The notes under the pieces were generated by a model. It worked only from the letters and a program-made list of their open reading frames with translations. It made no database searches and was not told where the DNA came from. A stretch of 5,540 nt of DNA from Oscillospiraceae bacterium (GTDB taxonomy: Bacteria; Bacillota; Clostridia; Oscillospirales; Oscillospiraceae). Position 1 is the first letter of the stretch. The number at the start of each line of letters is the position of its first letter. The stretch is taken from positions 1 through 5,540 of the forward strand of contig JAISKY010000158.1 in the NCBI GenBank assembly GCA_031260745.1, written 5' to 3'. Shown piece after piece: positions 1 through 5,540 of the stretch. Both the position numbers and the translations under genes were made by a program.

Positions 1-12
1 GGAGGTTTTACA

Positions 13-2454
13 ATGTCAAGAAATCCCGACCAGGCGCTGCTTAACAAGATAGATTCGCTTACGCTGTCCGAGGCTAACGAGAGTTGGCGCAAGGCTATGA
101 AATCCGCCGACTGGCGAATTTTCGCGGAGCGTGAGCGTTACACCGTCAAGTCGTGGCGCGAGACCGAGGGCGAGGACATTGAGCTTCGCAGAGCGAAACT
201 CGTCGCCGAGGTACTCGACAACATCGAAATCAAGATTCACCCGTTTGACGAAATCGCGGGGCGTCCGACGCCGGGCGTAATCGGTTGCGCGACCTCAATT
301 GACGTGAACGGCGACTATATGCCCGCGATTTGGAACGACGACGGCGAAGTTCAAGCGACGCTGGATGCGTCCGTTCAGCTTGACCGCGAGAGCGTAGAAA
401 CTCTGCGAGAAAGCGCTCGCGTCTTTTCAGGCTCGTCAGCGCAGGAAATGGTTTACCGAGCGTGGGAGCAAATCGTAGGTCCGTGGGCGGCGAACGCCGA
501 AGCCGCAAAGCTGAAAGACCCGTCGCTGGACTCCGCGATTTACGGTCAATCGACCTCGGTATTGAGCTGGAAGAAAATACTCGCGGTTGGGCTGTCAGGC
601 TATATCGCGGAGTGCGAGGAGAAAATTAACGAGTTCCGACTTGGCGACGATACGGACATTTCGCGTCTGTACTTTTGGCAGGCGGCGGTTATCACGCTTA
701 AAGCCATAGTTCGCCACGCTAATCGCTACGCGGAGCTTGCGGAAAGTATGGTAGCGGAAACCTCCGATGCGGAGCTTAAAGCGCGTCTGACGCGAATCGC
801 GGGGTACTGCCGTAGAGTTCCGGAGTTCCCCGCGCGGACATTCGGCGAAGCTCTGCAATCTATGGTAATCTGCAACGTCGCGAAAATGCTTGAAAATCCC
901 ATTCAAAACAACTCTCACTGGGGACGAGCAGACCAGTATTTGTATGACTTGTTCACGACCGACATTGCGGCGGGAGTTCCTCTTGAACAAATAAGCTCGC
1001 AGCTTGCGGACGTAATCGGGCGATGGGGAACGCAAACTTTTGTGTCGTCGTCGTCACAAAAGGAGTCGCACCAGATAAATTTCGGAATCAATAATATTAT
1101 GGTCGGCGGCAAGGACGCTCAAAATTCCGATGTTTCAAACGAGCTTTCGTACCTGATACTGCACGTTGTCGGACTGCTGAAACTCTCGTCGCCTACCGTG
1201 TGTCTGCGTTGGAACAACGATACTCCGGACTGGCTTATGAGTAAGGCTATCCGCACGAACGTAGAAACTCGCGGCGGTATTCCGCTTTTTGAAAACGACG
1301 AAGTTGTAGTCGAGAGCTACGTCCGCGACGGAATCCCCCGCGATGAAGCGGTCGAGTGGCACAGCCTAGGCTGCGTCTATCCCGCGCTTCCGACAAGGGC
1401 GGAGCATTACGGCGCGGAGGGCATAGCGGCGTTTAACCTCGCGGGGTTACTGCACTTGACGCTCCACAACGGCCGCGACATCAACGGCGAGCTTACCGGA
1501 CTTGAAACCGGCGACCCTCGCGGGTTCAAGACGTTCGACGAACTTTACGAGGCGTTTTTCGCGCAACACCGCTTTTTATCGCACAGAATTTTCCGGCTCG
1601 GAGCGGTCGCGCGGAACATTCAGACGCAGTATCTACGTTTGCCGCTATTGTCCGTACTCGGACTTGAGGCGAGTTTGGAACTCGGCAGAGACGTACTTGA
1701 CCCGCACCCGGATTATTCGCTGTACGGCGTGTCAGACCGCGCGATAATTGACGCGGCGGATTCGCTGACGGCTATAAAGAAACTCGTTTTTGAGGACAAA
1801 ACTCTCACGATGGAACAACTCTTGACCGCTTTGGACGCGAACTTTGATGGTTTCGAGCCTATCCGTCAACTTTGCCTAAACGCGCCTAAATACGGCAACG
1901 CCGACGAGTACGCGGACGCTATGGTAAAGGCAATCTCCGACCGCTCCGCGCAGATTATCGGGGAGTACGACAACTCGCCGTTCCGTCCGTTCATTATCGC
2001 TCGCGAGGGGCTTGCGTGGCACTATTACGGTGGGTTAGGCGTAGGAGCGTTGCCCGACGGACGCTTCGCGCTCGAACCCTTAGACGACGGAGCGGCTTCT
2101 CCAATGCGCGGAGCGGACGAAAACGGTCCTACGGCGGTGCTGAACTCCGCGCTTGCGTCCGGATTCTCGGACGTGTCCTACGCGTCGGTGCTGAACCAGA
2201 AGTTTTCCGCGTCTATCCTAACGGGAGCGGACTGCATCGACAAGCTAATCGCCTACACTCAGGCGTATATGGCGGCGGGAGGTTCGCACATACAGTACAA
2301 TATCGTCGGCGCGGACGAGCTGAAATCCGCGAAACTCGAACCGGAGGAACACAGCGATTTGGTTGTGCGAATCGGAGGTTTCTCCGCGTATTTCGTCCAA
2401 CTGTCCTCGGCAATCCAGGACGATGTAATCTACCGTACCGAATTTCAAATATAG
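13..2454 (+). CDS. Glycyl radical enzyme (pyruvate formate-lyase-like), substrate unknown
   Basis: This encodes an 813-residue cytoplasmic enzyme of the glycyl radical family. Such enzymes store a radical on a C-terminal Gly backbone, pass it to an active-site Cys and use the thiyl radical to attack the substrate. The PFL-like barrel covers roughly residues 10-690. The thiyl Cys is Cys454 in GCVYP (453-457). The C-terminal domain has GGSHIQYN (756-763) and the radical loop RIGGFSAYF (786-794), with Gly789 as the predicted radical site. The length fits the family (about 760-900). The ATG is chosen because GGAGG at 1-5 sits 7 bases upstream. The Glu that follows Cys by two positions in diol dehydratases, CutC and 4-hydroxyphenylacetate decarboxylase is Tyr456 here, so those activities are unlikely. 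Arylacetate decarboxylases of the PhdB kind, X-succinate synthases or an undescribed reaction remain possible. No activating enzyme is seen in the window. The family call is firm; the substrate is unknown. Confidence 0.95.
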   Translation: MSRNPDQALLNKIDSLTLSEANESWRKAMKSADWRIFAERERYTVKSWRETEGEDIELRRAKLVAEVLDNIEIKIHPFDEIAGRPTPGVIGCATSIDVNGDYMPAIWNDDGEVQATLDASVQLDRESVETLRESARVFSGSSAQEMVYRAWEQIVGPWAANAEAAKLKDPSLDSAIYGQSTSVLSWKKILAVGLSGYIAECEEKINEFRLGDDTDISRLYFWQAAVITLKAIVRHANRYAELAESMVAETSDAELKARLTRIAGYCRRVPEFPARTFGEALQSMVICNVAKMLENPIQNNSHWGRADQYLYDLFTTDIAAGVPLEQISSQLADVIGRWGTQTFVSSSSQKESHQINFGINNIMVGGKDAQNSDVSNELSYLILHVVGLLKLSSPTVCLRWNNDTPDWLMSKAIRTNVETRGGIPLFENDEVVVESYVRDGIPRDEAVEWHSLGCVYPALPTRAEHYGAEGIAAFNLAGLLHLTLHNGRDINGELTGLETGDPRGFKTFDELYEAFFAQHRFLSHRIFRLGAVARNIQTQYLRLPLLSVLGLEASLELGRDVLDPHPDYSLYGVSDRAIIDAADSLTAIKKLVFEDKTLTMEQLLTALDANFDGFEPIRQLCLNAPKYGNADEYADAMVKAISDRSAQIIGEYDNSPFRPFIIAREGLAWHYYGGLGVGALPDGRFALEPLDDGAASPMRGADENGPTAVLNSALASGFSDVSYASVLNQKFSASILTGADCIDKLIAYTQAYMAAGGSHIQYNIVGADELKSAKLEPEEHSDLVVRIGGFSAYFVQLSSAIQDDVIYRTEFQI

Positions 2455-2473
2455 CACATAAGGAGAGTACGCA

Positions 2474-4468
2474 ATGAAATATCCAAAACTTTTTGAGCCG
2501 CTGGCTATCGGTTCCGCGGTGTTCCGCAACCGAATTTTCGCCTCGCCGCAAGGCTACTACAACGTCGCGAAAGACAATCTGCCGAGCCTTGACGAGATTG
2601 CCTATTACGAGCGCAAAGCTCGCGGAGGGTTCGCGTCCGTGACGGTGGGCGACTGTATTGTAGAGGACTCGACCGGTACTCACTATCCGTTTCTAATCCG
2701 TATGGAGGACAGAAGCACGCTCCCCGGTTTAGCGGCTATCGCGGACGGAGTTTCGCGGCACGGCGCGGTCGCGTCGGCGGAGCTTTCGCACGCGGGAATG
2801 TACGCCCGGTTCGTGAAATACCCCGACGGCAGCGTTTACGGCGCGGACTCAATGAAAAACGCAAACGCTCAACGCGACACGACGCAGGGCGGCAACCTCT
2901 ACGGTCCGGTGTACATAGAAAACGGCAAGTACGGCGAAGTCCTCGAAATGCCGGAGGAGATGATTCTGCGAATCATCGACAAGTTCGGAGCGGCGGCGGC
3001 GTGGGCGAAAACCTGCGGGTTCGGTATGGTTACGGTTCACGGAGGTCACGGCTGGCTGCTATCGCAGTTTATGTCGCCGACGGTCAACACTCGTACCGAC
3101 CGCTGGGGCGGTAGCTTCGAGAACCGTATGCGTCTGCCGCTAGCGGTCATTGAGAGTATCCGCAAAAACGTCGGACGAAACTTTCCTATTGAGTACCGAT
3201 TTTCCGGCTCCGAAGCCAGCGAGGTCGGTTACGACATAGATTACGGAGTGAAGTTCGCGGAAGCGATTGACGGCAAGGTTGACATTATCCACGTTTCGGC
3301 GGGCGACCACGAGGACGACCGCTCGATTGTAGTCACTCACCCGAGTATGTTTATGGAGGACGGCATTAACGTAAAGTACGCCGCCGAGATAAAGAGACGC
3401 GTTAAAACTCCGGTCGCGACGGTCGGCGCTTTGACCGACCCAGAAATGATGGAGGATATTATCGCGTCCTCCAAAGCCGACATCGTGGAACTCGGACGCC
3501 AGTCGCTCGCAGACCCCGATTTCCCGCTGAAAGCGCGGACGGGACGCGAGGACGATATTAACAAGTGTATGCGTTGCAACACCTGTTTTGAATATACCGG
3601 GAGTATTCGCAGTCTGCGTTGCGCCATTAACCCCGAAATCGGATTTGAGCGCGACGCGCAAATTCCGCGCCCGATTTCGGAGCGTAAGCGCGTCCTTGTC
3701 GCGGGCGGCGGAATTGCGGGTATGCAAGCCGCGCTTACCGCGTCCAAACGCGGTCACGAGGTCATACTCTGCGAGAAAACAGACAAACTCGGCGGAATTT
3801 TGCGCTGTGAGGCTAACGTCCCGTTCAAAAAACACCTCCACGAGTACCTTGACCGTCAGGCGGCGCGAATCGCTCAAACCGCGATAGATTTACGGCTCAA
3901 CACCGAAGTCACTCCGGAGCTTGCGAAGTCGCTCAAACCGGACGTAATCTTTGCCGCGTTGGGAGCAGTTCCGTACATTCCGCCCATTCCGGGAATAGAC
4001 GGCGCGAACGTAATTGAAGCTACGGAGCTTTACGCCTCGCCGGAAAAAGCCGGAGCGAAAGTAATAGTAATCGGCGGCGGACTTGTCGGGATTGAACTCT
4101 CAGTTTACCTGAATTCGCTTGGGAAAACCGTTACGATTATCGAGGCTCTGCCGAACCTTGTTACCGACGACGCGGGTATGCACCTTCTGGCTCACGACGA
4201 AGCGGTACGCGCTCCGGGAATTACGATACTTCGCGAAACCACGGTGACGGAGATTACTCCGTCCGGTGTGATTTGCAAAAACGACAACGGCGAGCTGACG
4301 GTTTCCGCTGACACGGTAGTTATAGCTGTAGGGCAAACGCCGCTGCGCTCCGCCGCGTTCGCGCTTTACGACTGCGCTCCGGAGGTCTACCAAATCGGCG
4401 ACAGCGTAACTCCGAGCCGCATCGTCACCGCGACCTCGCAAGCGTACACAATCGCCCGCGATATTTAG
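2474..4468 (+). CDS. OYE / 2,4-dienoyl-CoA reductase-like FMN, [4Fe-4S], FAD oxidoreductase
   Basis: This is a 664-residue cytoplasmic flavoenzyme, close in length and domain order to E. coli FadH and clostridial enoate reductases. These pass electrons from NAD(P)H through FAD and a [4Fe-4S] cluster to FMN, usually to reduce an activated C=C bond. Residues 1-360 form the FMN TIM barrel: HAGMY (106-110), HGGHGWLLSQF (189-199), then TRTDRWGG and GRQSLADPDFP. The cluster ligands are Cys365, Cys368, Cys371 and Cys383 (C-x2-C-x2-C-x11-C). Dinucleotide-binding GxGxxG motifs lie at Gly411/413/416 and Gly534/536/539, and a C-terminal YQIGD motif is typical of these flavoproteins. AGGAG at 2461-2465 lies 8 bases before the ATG, and only 19 bases separate it from the GRE gene, which points to one operon. 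Trp194 occupies the place of the OYE1 proton donor Tyr196. Trimethylamine dehydrogenase shares this architecture, but His189 stands where that enzyme has Tyr169, which favours a reductase. The substrate is unknown. Confidence 0.93.
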   Translation: MKYPKLFEPLAIGSAVFRNRIFASPQGYYNVAKDNLPSLDEIAYYERKARGGFASVTVGDCIVEDSTGTHYPFLIRMEDRSTLPGLAAIADGVSRHGAVASAELSHAGMYARFVKYPDGSVYGADSMKNANAQRDTTQGGNLYGPVYIENGKYGEVLEMPEEMILRIIDKFGAAAAWAKTCGFGMVTVHGGHGWLLSQFMSPTVNTRTDRWGGSFENRMRLPLAVIESIRKNVGRNFPIEYRFSGSEASEVGYDIDYGVKFAEAIDGKVDIIHVSAGDHEDDRSIVVTHPSMFMEDGINVKYAAEIKRRVKTPVATVGALTDPEMMEDIIASSKADIVELGRQSLADPDFPLKARTGREDDINKCMRCNTCFEYTGSIRSLRCAINPEIGFERDAQIPRPISERKRVLVAGGGIAGMQAALTASKRGHEVILCEKTDKLGGILRCEANVPFKKHLHEYLDRQAARIAQTAIDLRLNTEVTPELAKSLKPDVIFAALGAVPYIPPIPGIDGANVIEATELYASPEKAGAKVIVIGGGLVGIELSVYLNSLGKTVTIIEALPNLVTDDAGMHLLAHDEAVRAPGITILRETTVTEITPSGVICKNDNGELTVSADTVVIAVGQTPLRSAAFALYDCAPEVYQIGDSVTPSRIVTATSQAYTIARDI

Positions 4469-4494
4469 CAGCGCGGACTTTCTCGCCAATAAAA

Positions 4495-4524
4495 GAACGG
4501 TTCGGAAACATTTTCGGACCGTTC
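4495..4524. terminator. Inverted repeat after the operon, possible terminator
   Basis: A 10-bp stem (4495-4504 with 4515-4524, one G-T wobble) closes a 10-base loop. The loop can add three further weak pairs to leave a four-base loop. It starts 27 bases after the reductase stop codon, where an operon terminator is expected. There is no T-run on its plus-strand 3' side. AAAA at 4491-4494 gives TTTTATT after the hairpin on the minus strand, so as a classical intrinsic terminator it works better for leftward transcription. It may end the operon by another mechanism, protect the mRNA 3' end, or serve a minus-strand transcript. Confidence 0.55.
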
Positions 4525-4654
4525 ACATCGTTGATGACGTTGATGGCATACGCAAAATATGTGCCGATATTCTTGAGAATTTTCAATCCGCGGACTCCCT
4601 GCCGCGCTTAAAAATATCCTTCGGTGTAGTTTCAAAAATAAATCAGAACGCAAA

Positions 4655-4897
4655 TTGTCAACGCCATATCTAAACACACGTTCGTTCGAGAGAGCTATTG
4701 TTCAGAAAATCACTTACCAGTTCAAGGGTGACGAGGTTGTCAAGACAGGAGTGCTTGAATTTACTAAAAGGGGGGAAAAAAGCCTCTCTGATAAGTTAAA
4801 TAATCATCTCACGGGCGCTACTGATAACGAGATGGTCAGTTTCTATTTCAACGAACCGTTTATATACACATTTCAGTTTTCAGCGATTGACGGATAA
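4655..4897 (+). CDS. Small hypothetical ORF, possibly a gene remnant
   Basis: This is an 80-codon frame beginning at TTG, with no Shine-Dalgarno site in the bases before it. The frame stays open upstream to a TGA at 4574-4576, so the 5' end is undefined and may be lost. The translation looks protein-like: a charged N-terminal half (FKGDEVVKTG, LEFTKRGEKS) and an aromatic C-terminus (MVSFYFNEPFIYTFQFSAIDG minus its last residue ends IYTFQFSAID). There is no signal peptide and no clear membrane helix. Codon use is AT-richer than in the operon. An A4-G6-A6 tract at 4766-4781 is prone to slippage. I do not recognise a family. It may be a 5'-truncated relic, a small real gene or chance. Confidence 0.3.
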   Translation: MSTPYLNTRSFERAIVQKITYQFKGDEVVKTGVLEFTKRGEKSLSDKLNNHLTGATDNEMVSFYFNEPFIYTFQFSAIDG

Positions 4898-5046
4898 TTA
4901 AATATTTTATCTGTAGAAAAGCATATACTCGTAAAACCAGATTCGGGGTCGTCACCATCAGCTTAATTCGCGACATCCAAAAAAACGAGAGCGTTGTCTT
5001 CAATCTATCACAAAATTGTAAGCTAAAGTGCGGCTACGCAAGATAG
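4891..5046 (+). pseudogene. Possible relic with a partial radical-SAM-like Cys motif
   Basis: The frame is open from 4891 to a TAG at 5044-5046, with no good start codon. Near its end it reads VVFNLSQNCKLKCGYAR. This resembles the core of radical SAM proteins, a hydrophobic strand followed by CxxxCxxC, but with Ala (codon 5038-5040) where the third Cys should be. One extra T before 5038 would give CKLKCGYC. One-base losses of this kind are demonstrable in the relic repressor gene downstream. The match is short, no other radical SAM motif is visible, and the same bases form a hairpin, so chance is a serious alternative. It lacks the usual signature of a GRE activating enzyme. Confidence 0.18.
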
Positions 5047-5048
5047 CT
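5021..5048 (+). repeat. Symmetric hairpin just upstream of a terminator
   Basis: AGCTA (5021-5025) pairs with TAGCT (5044-5048), and TGCG (5029-5032) pairs with CGCA (5037-5040) around a GCTA loop. Between the two stems lies a 3x3 internal loop, AAG opposite AGA, whose A-G and G-A mismatches could form sheared pairs in RNA. The terminator stem begins only 5 bases further on. It may be the structured end of a small RNA, but the stems are short. Confidence 0.3.
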
Positions 5049-5053
5049 AACCG

Positions 5054-5090
5054 CGTCCCGCCGTTAATTCGGCGGGGCGTTTGATATTCT
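5054..5090 (+). terminator. Intrinsic terminator
   Basis: A GC-rich 10-bp stem (5054-5063 with 5070-5079, one T-G wobble) closes a six-base loop TTAATT. It is followed by TTTGATATTCT, a T-rich but interrupted tract. The T tract fixes the direction as plus strand; the other side has none. It would end transcription arriving from the left and insulate the repressor promoter downstream. No intact gene immediately upstream accounts for it, so the gene it served may be degraded or may be a small RNA. Confidence 0.65.
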
Positions 5091-5210
5091 TGACGCGCTT
5101 CTTAAGTACAATCAGCGCGATGTCTATTAATTATAGTATCACTTGTTGATAGCCCTCCCAAAAGCTTATACCACGATGAAAAATATACAATGCACATTTG
5201 AGCTGCGGAC

Positions 5211-5239
5211 TTGACTTTGAGGCGGCGGCGGACTATAAT
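5211..5239 (+). promoter_or_regulatory. Sigma70-type promoter of the relic repressor gene
   Basis: TTGACT (5211-5216) and a perfect TATAAT (5234-5239) are separated by exactly 17 bases. The spacer contains GGC repeats (5221-5231), and the -10 box runs into an AT dinucleotide run (to 5250). Transcription should start near 5246. It lies 38 bases upstream of the repressor ATG and appears intact although the gene it serves is broken. Confidence 0.8.
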
Positions 5240-5248
5240 ATATATATA

Positions 5249-5261
5249 TACCCCATTAGTA
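5249..5261 (+). promoter_or_regulatory. Possible CsoR/FrmR-family operator
   Basis: TACCCCATTAGTA lies just past the predicted transcription start. Operators of this family commonly combine a G/C tract with short flanking dyads (for example TACT-G-tract-AGTA for RcnR). Here a four-base C tract lies between TA and AGTA, so the match is partial and the dyad imperfect. The position would suit autorepression. This is inference only. Confidence 0.2.
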
Positions 5262-5276
5262 ACAGGAGGAGCAATT

Positions 5277-5540
5277 ATGCGTCAGTGTATGGATTCGGAC
5301 AATCTTCACAGAGGTTAAGCAAAATCAAAGGTCAAGTGAGCGCAATTGATAAAATGGTGGACGAGGACATTCCCTGCGAGGACATACTAATTCAGATAAT
5401 GCCGTCAAAAGCGCGCTTCAAAAAGTCGGACAGGTAGTTTTGGAGGGGCATTTGAATCATTGCGTCCACGAGGTCATAGAACACGGCGATGCCGATAAAA
5501 CTATCGCCGAATTCGCATAGGCGGAGGATCATTTTTCACG
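5277..5540 (+). pseudogene. Broken CsoR/FrmR-family metal-sensing repressor gene, truncated at window end
   Basis: This is the remains of a small (about 90-residue) DNA-binding repressor of the CsoR/FrmR/RcnR family, all-helical proteins that release DNA on binding Cu(I), other metals or reactive small molecules. AGGAGG (5264-5269), 7 bases before the ATG at 5277, fixes the start. The protein is spread over three frames: 5277-5312 (12 codons), 5312-5398 (29 codons, with RLSKIKGQV and PCEDILIQI) and 5398-5517 (40 codons, with NAVKSAL and LEGHLNHCV). One base is missing near 5312 and another near 5398. A TAG at 5518-5520 stands where the family has a Glu or Lys codon, and AEDHFSR continues in frame after it. 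After repair, the ligands fall at Cys34, His59 and Cys63, the same spacing as Cys36, His61 and Cys65 of M. tuberculosis CsoR. As written, translation stops after 13 codons (TAA at 5316-5318). Sequencing error is possible, but the 4.4-kb operon has no such lesion. Confidence 0.85.

Larger units (their letters stand above)
4898..5210. other. Gene-poor AT-rich stretch
   Basis: Between the small ORF and the repressor promoter I find no intact gene on either strand. The stretch holds most of the possible radical-SAM-like fragment (to 5046), a small symmetric hairpin (5021-5048) and a terminator (5054-5090). In 5091-5210 I see no convincing ORF, promoter or repeat; the only start-codon frame there (ATG at 5176) is 12 codons with no Shine-Dalgarno site. 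Confidence 0.5.

Noticed and set aside
2016..2477. Plus-strand 153-codon ORF overlapping the GRE 3' end
   Set aside because: It is an Arg-rich alternative frame of the GRE gene, covering the glycyl-radical domain that is unambiguous in the main frame.
3140..3877. Long minus-strand ORF (245 codons) opposite the reductase gene
   Set aside because: It lies wholly antisense to a gene with clear motifs, is Arg/Val-rich as expected for the complement of GC-rich codons, and has no recognisable domain or ribosome binding site.
4465..4677. Minus-strand 70-codon ORF after the operon
   Set aside because: It reads through the strong hairpin at 4495-4524, has Cys/Arg/His-rich low-quality composition and no Shine-Dalgarno site.
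4939..4958. tRNA-3'-end-like string ending in ACCA
   Set aside because: No T-arm or acceptor pairing can be built around it in either direction.
4566..5093. 11-base direct repeat GATATTCTTGA at 4566-4576 and 5083-5093
   Set aside because: It is short, its flanks do not match and there is no adjacent mobile-element structure, so chance or shared AT-rich composition is enough.
5198..5311. TTG-initiated N-terminal extension of the repressor frame
   Set aside because: It would translate the promoter (TTGACT and TATAAT) and the ribosome binding site. The proper start is ATG 5277 in another frame, before the first deletion.
1..5540. CRISPR array, insertion sequence or transposase
   Set aside because: No regularly spaced repeats, no transposase motifs and no terminal inverted repeats with target duplications are visible on either strand.

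Overview
The window holds an intact two-gene, plus-strand operon (13-4468) followed by about 1.07 kb of AT-richer DNA with fragments, hairpins and one clearly broken regulator gene. The operon encodes a glycyl radical enzyme (GRE) and a multidomain flavin/iron-sulfur reductase of the Old Yellow Enzyme (OYE) / 2,4-dienoyl-CoA reductase type. Both families belong to anaerobic metabolism, and a glycyl radical is destroyed by oxygen, so the host is very probably an anaerobic bacterium. The relic regulator at the right end resembles the CsoR/FrmR-type repressors of anaerobic Bacillota (Clostridia). That is only a hint about taxonomy.

Layout. 1-12: the Shine-Dalgarno site of the GRE gene; its promoter lies outside the window. 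13-2454: GRE, with thiyl-radical Cys454 and glycyl-radical Gly789. 2474-4468: OYE-like reductase, 19 bases downstream with its own Shine-Dalgarno site, so co-transcription is likely. 4495-4524: a strong inverted repeat just past the operon; its T-rich flank is on the minus-strand side. 4655-4897: a small unrecognised reading frame with a TTG start and no visible Shine-Dalgarno site. 4891-5046: an open stretch with a partial radical-SAM-like Cys pattern, probably debris or chance. 5021-5079: two adjacent hairpins, the second an intrinsic terminator. 5211-5276: a near-consensus sigma70-type promoter and a good ribosome binding site. 5277-5540: a CsoR/FrmR-family repressor gene broken by two one-base deletions and an amber codon, running off the right edge.

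How the parts may work together. GREs make or break difficult bonds by radical chemistry (eliminations, decarboxylations, additions to fumarate). OYE-type Fe-S flavoenzymes usually reduce activated C=C bonds with NAD(P)H. The simplest inference is that the GRE product, or a compound derived from it, is reduced by the second enzyme. The GRE substrate cannot be read from the sequence. Its active-site motif is GCVYP, without the Glu two residues after Cys found in diol dehydratases, choline TMA-lyase and hydroxyphenylacetate decarboxylase. The radical-SAM activating enzyme that every GRE needs is not recognisable here and must lie elsewhere. The right-hand third looks like decaying intergenic DNA that once held an independently transcribed metal-responsive repressor gene.
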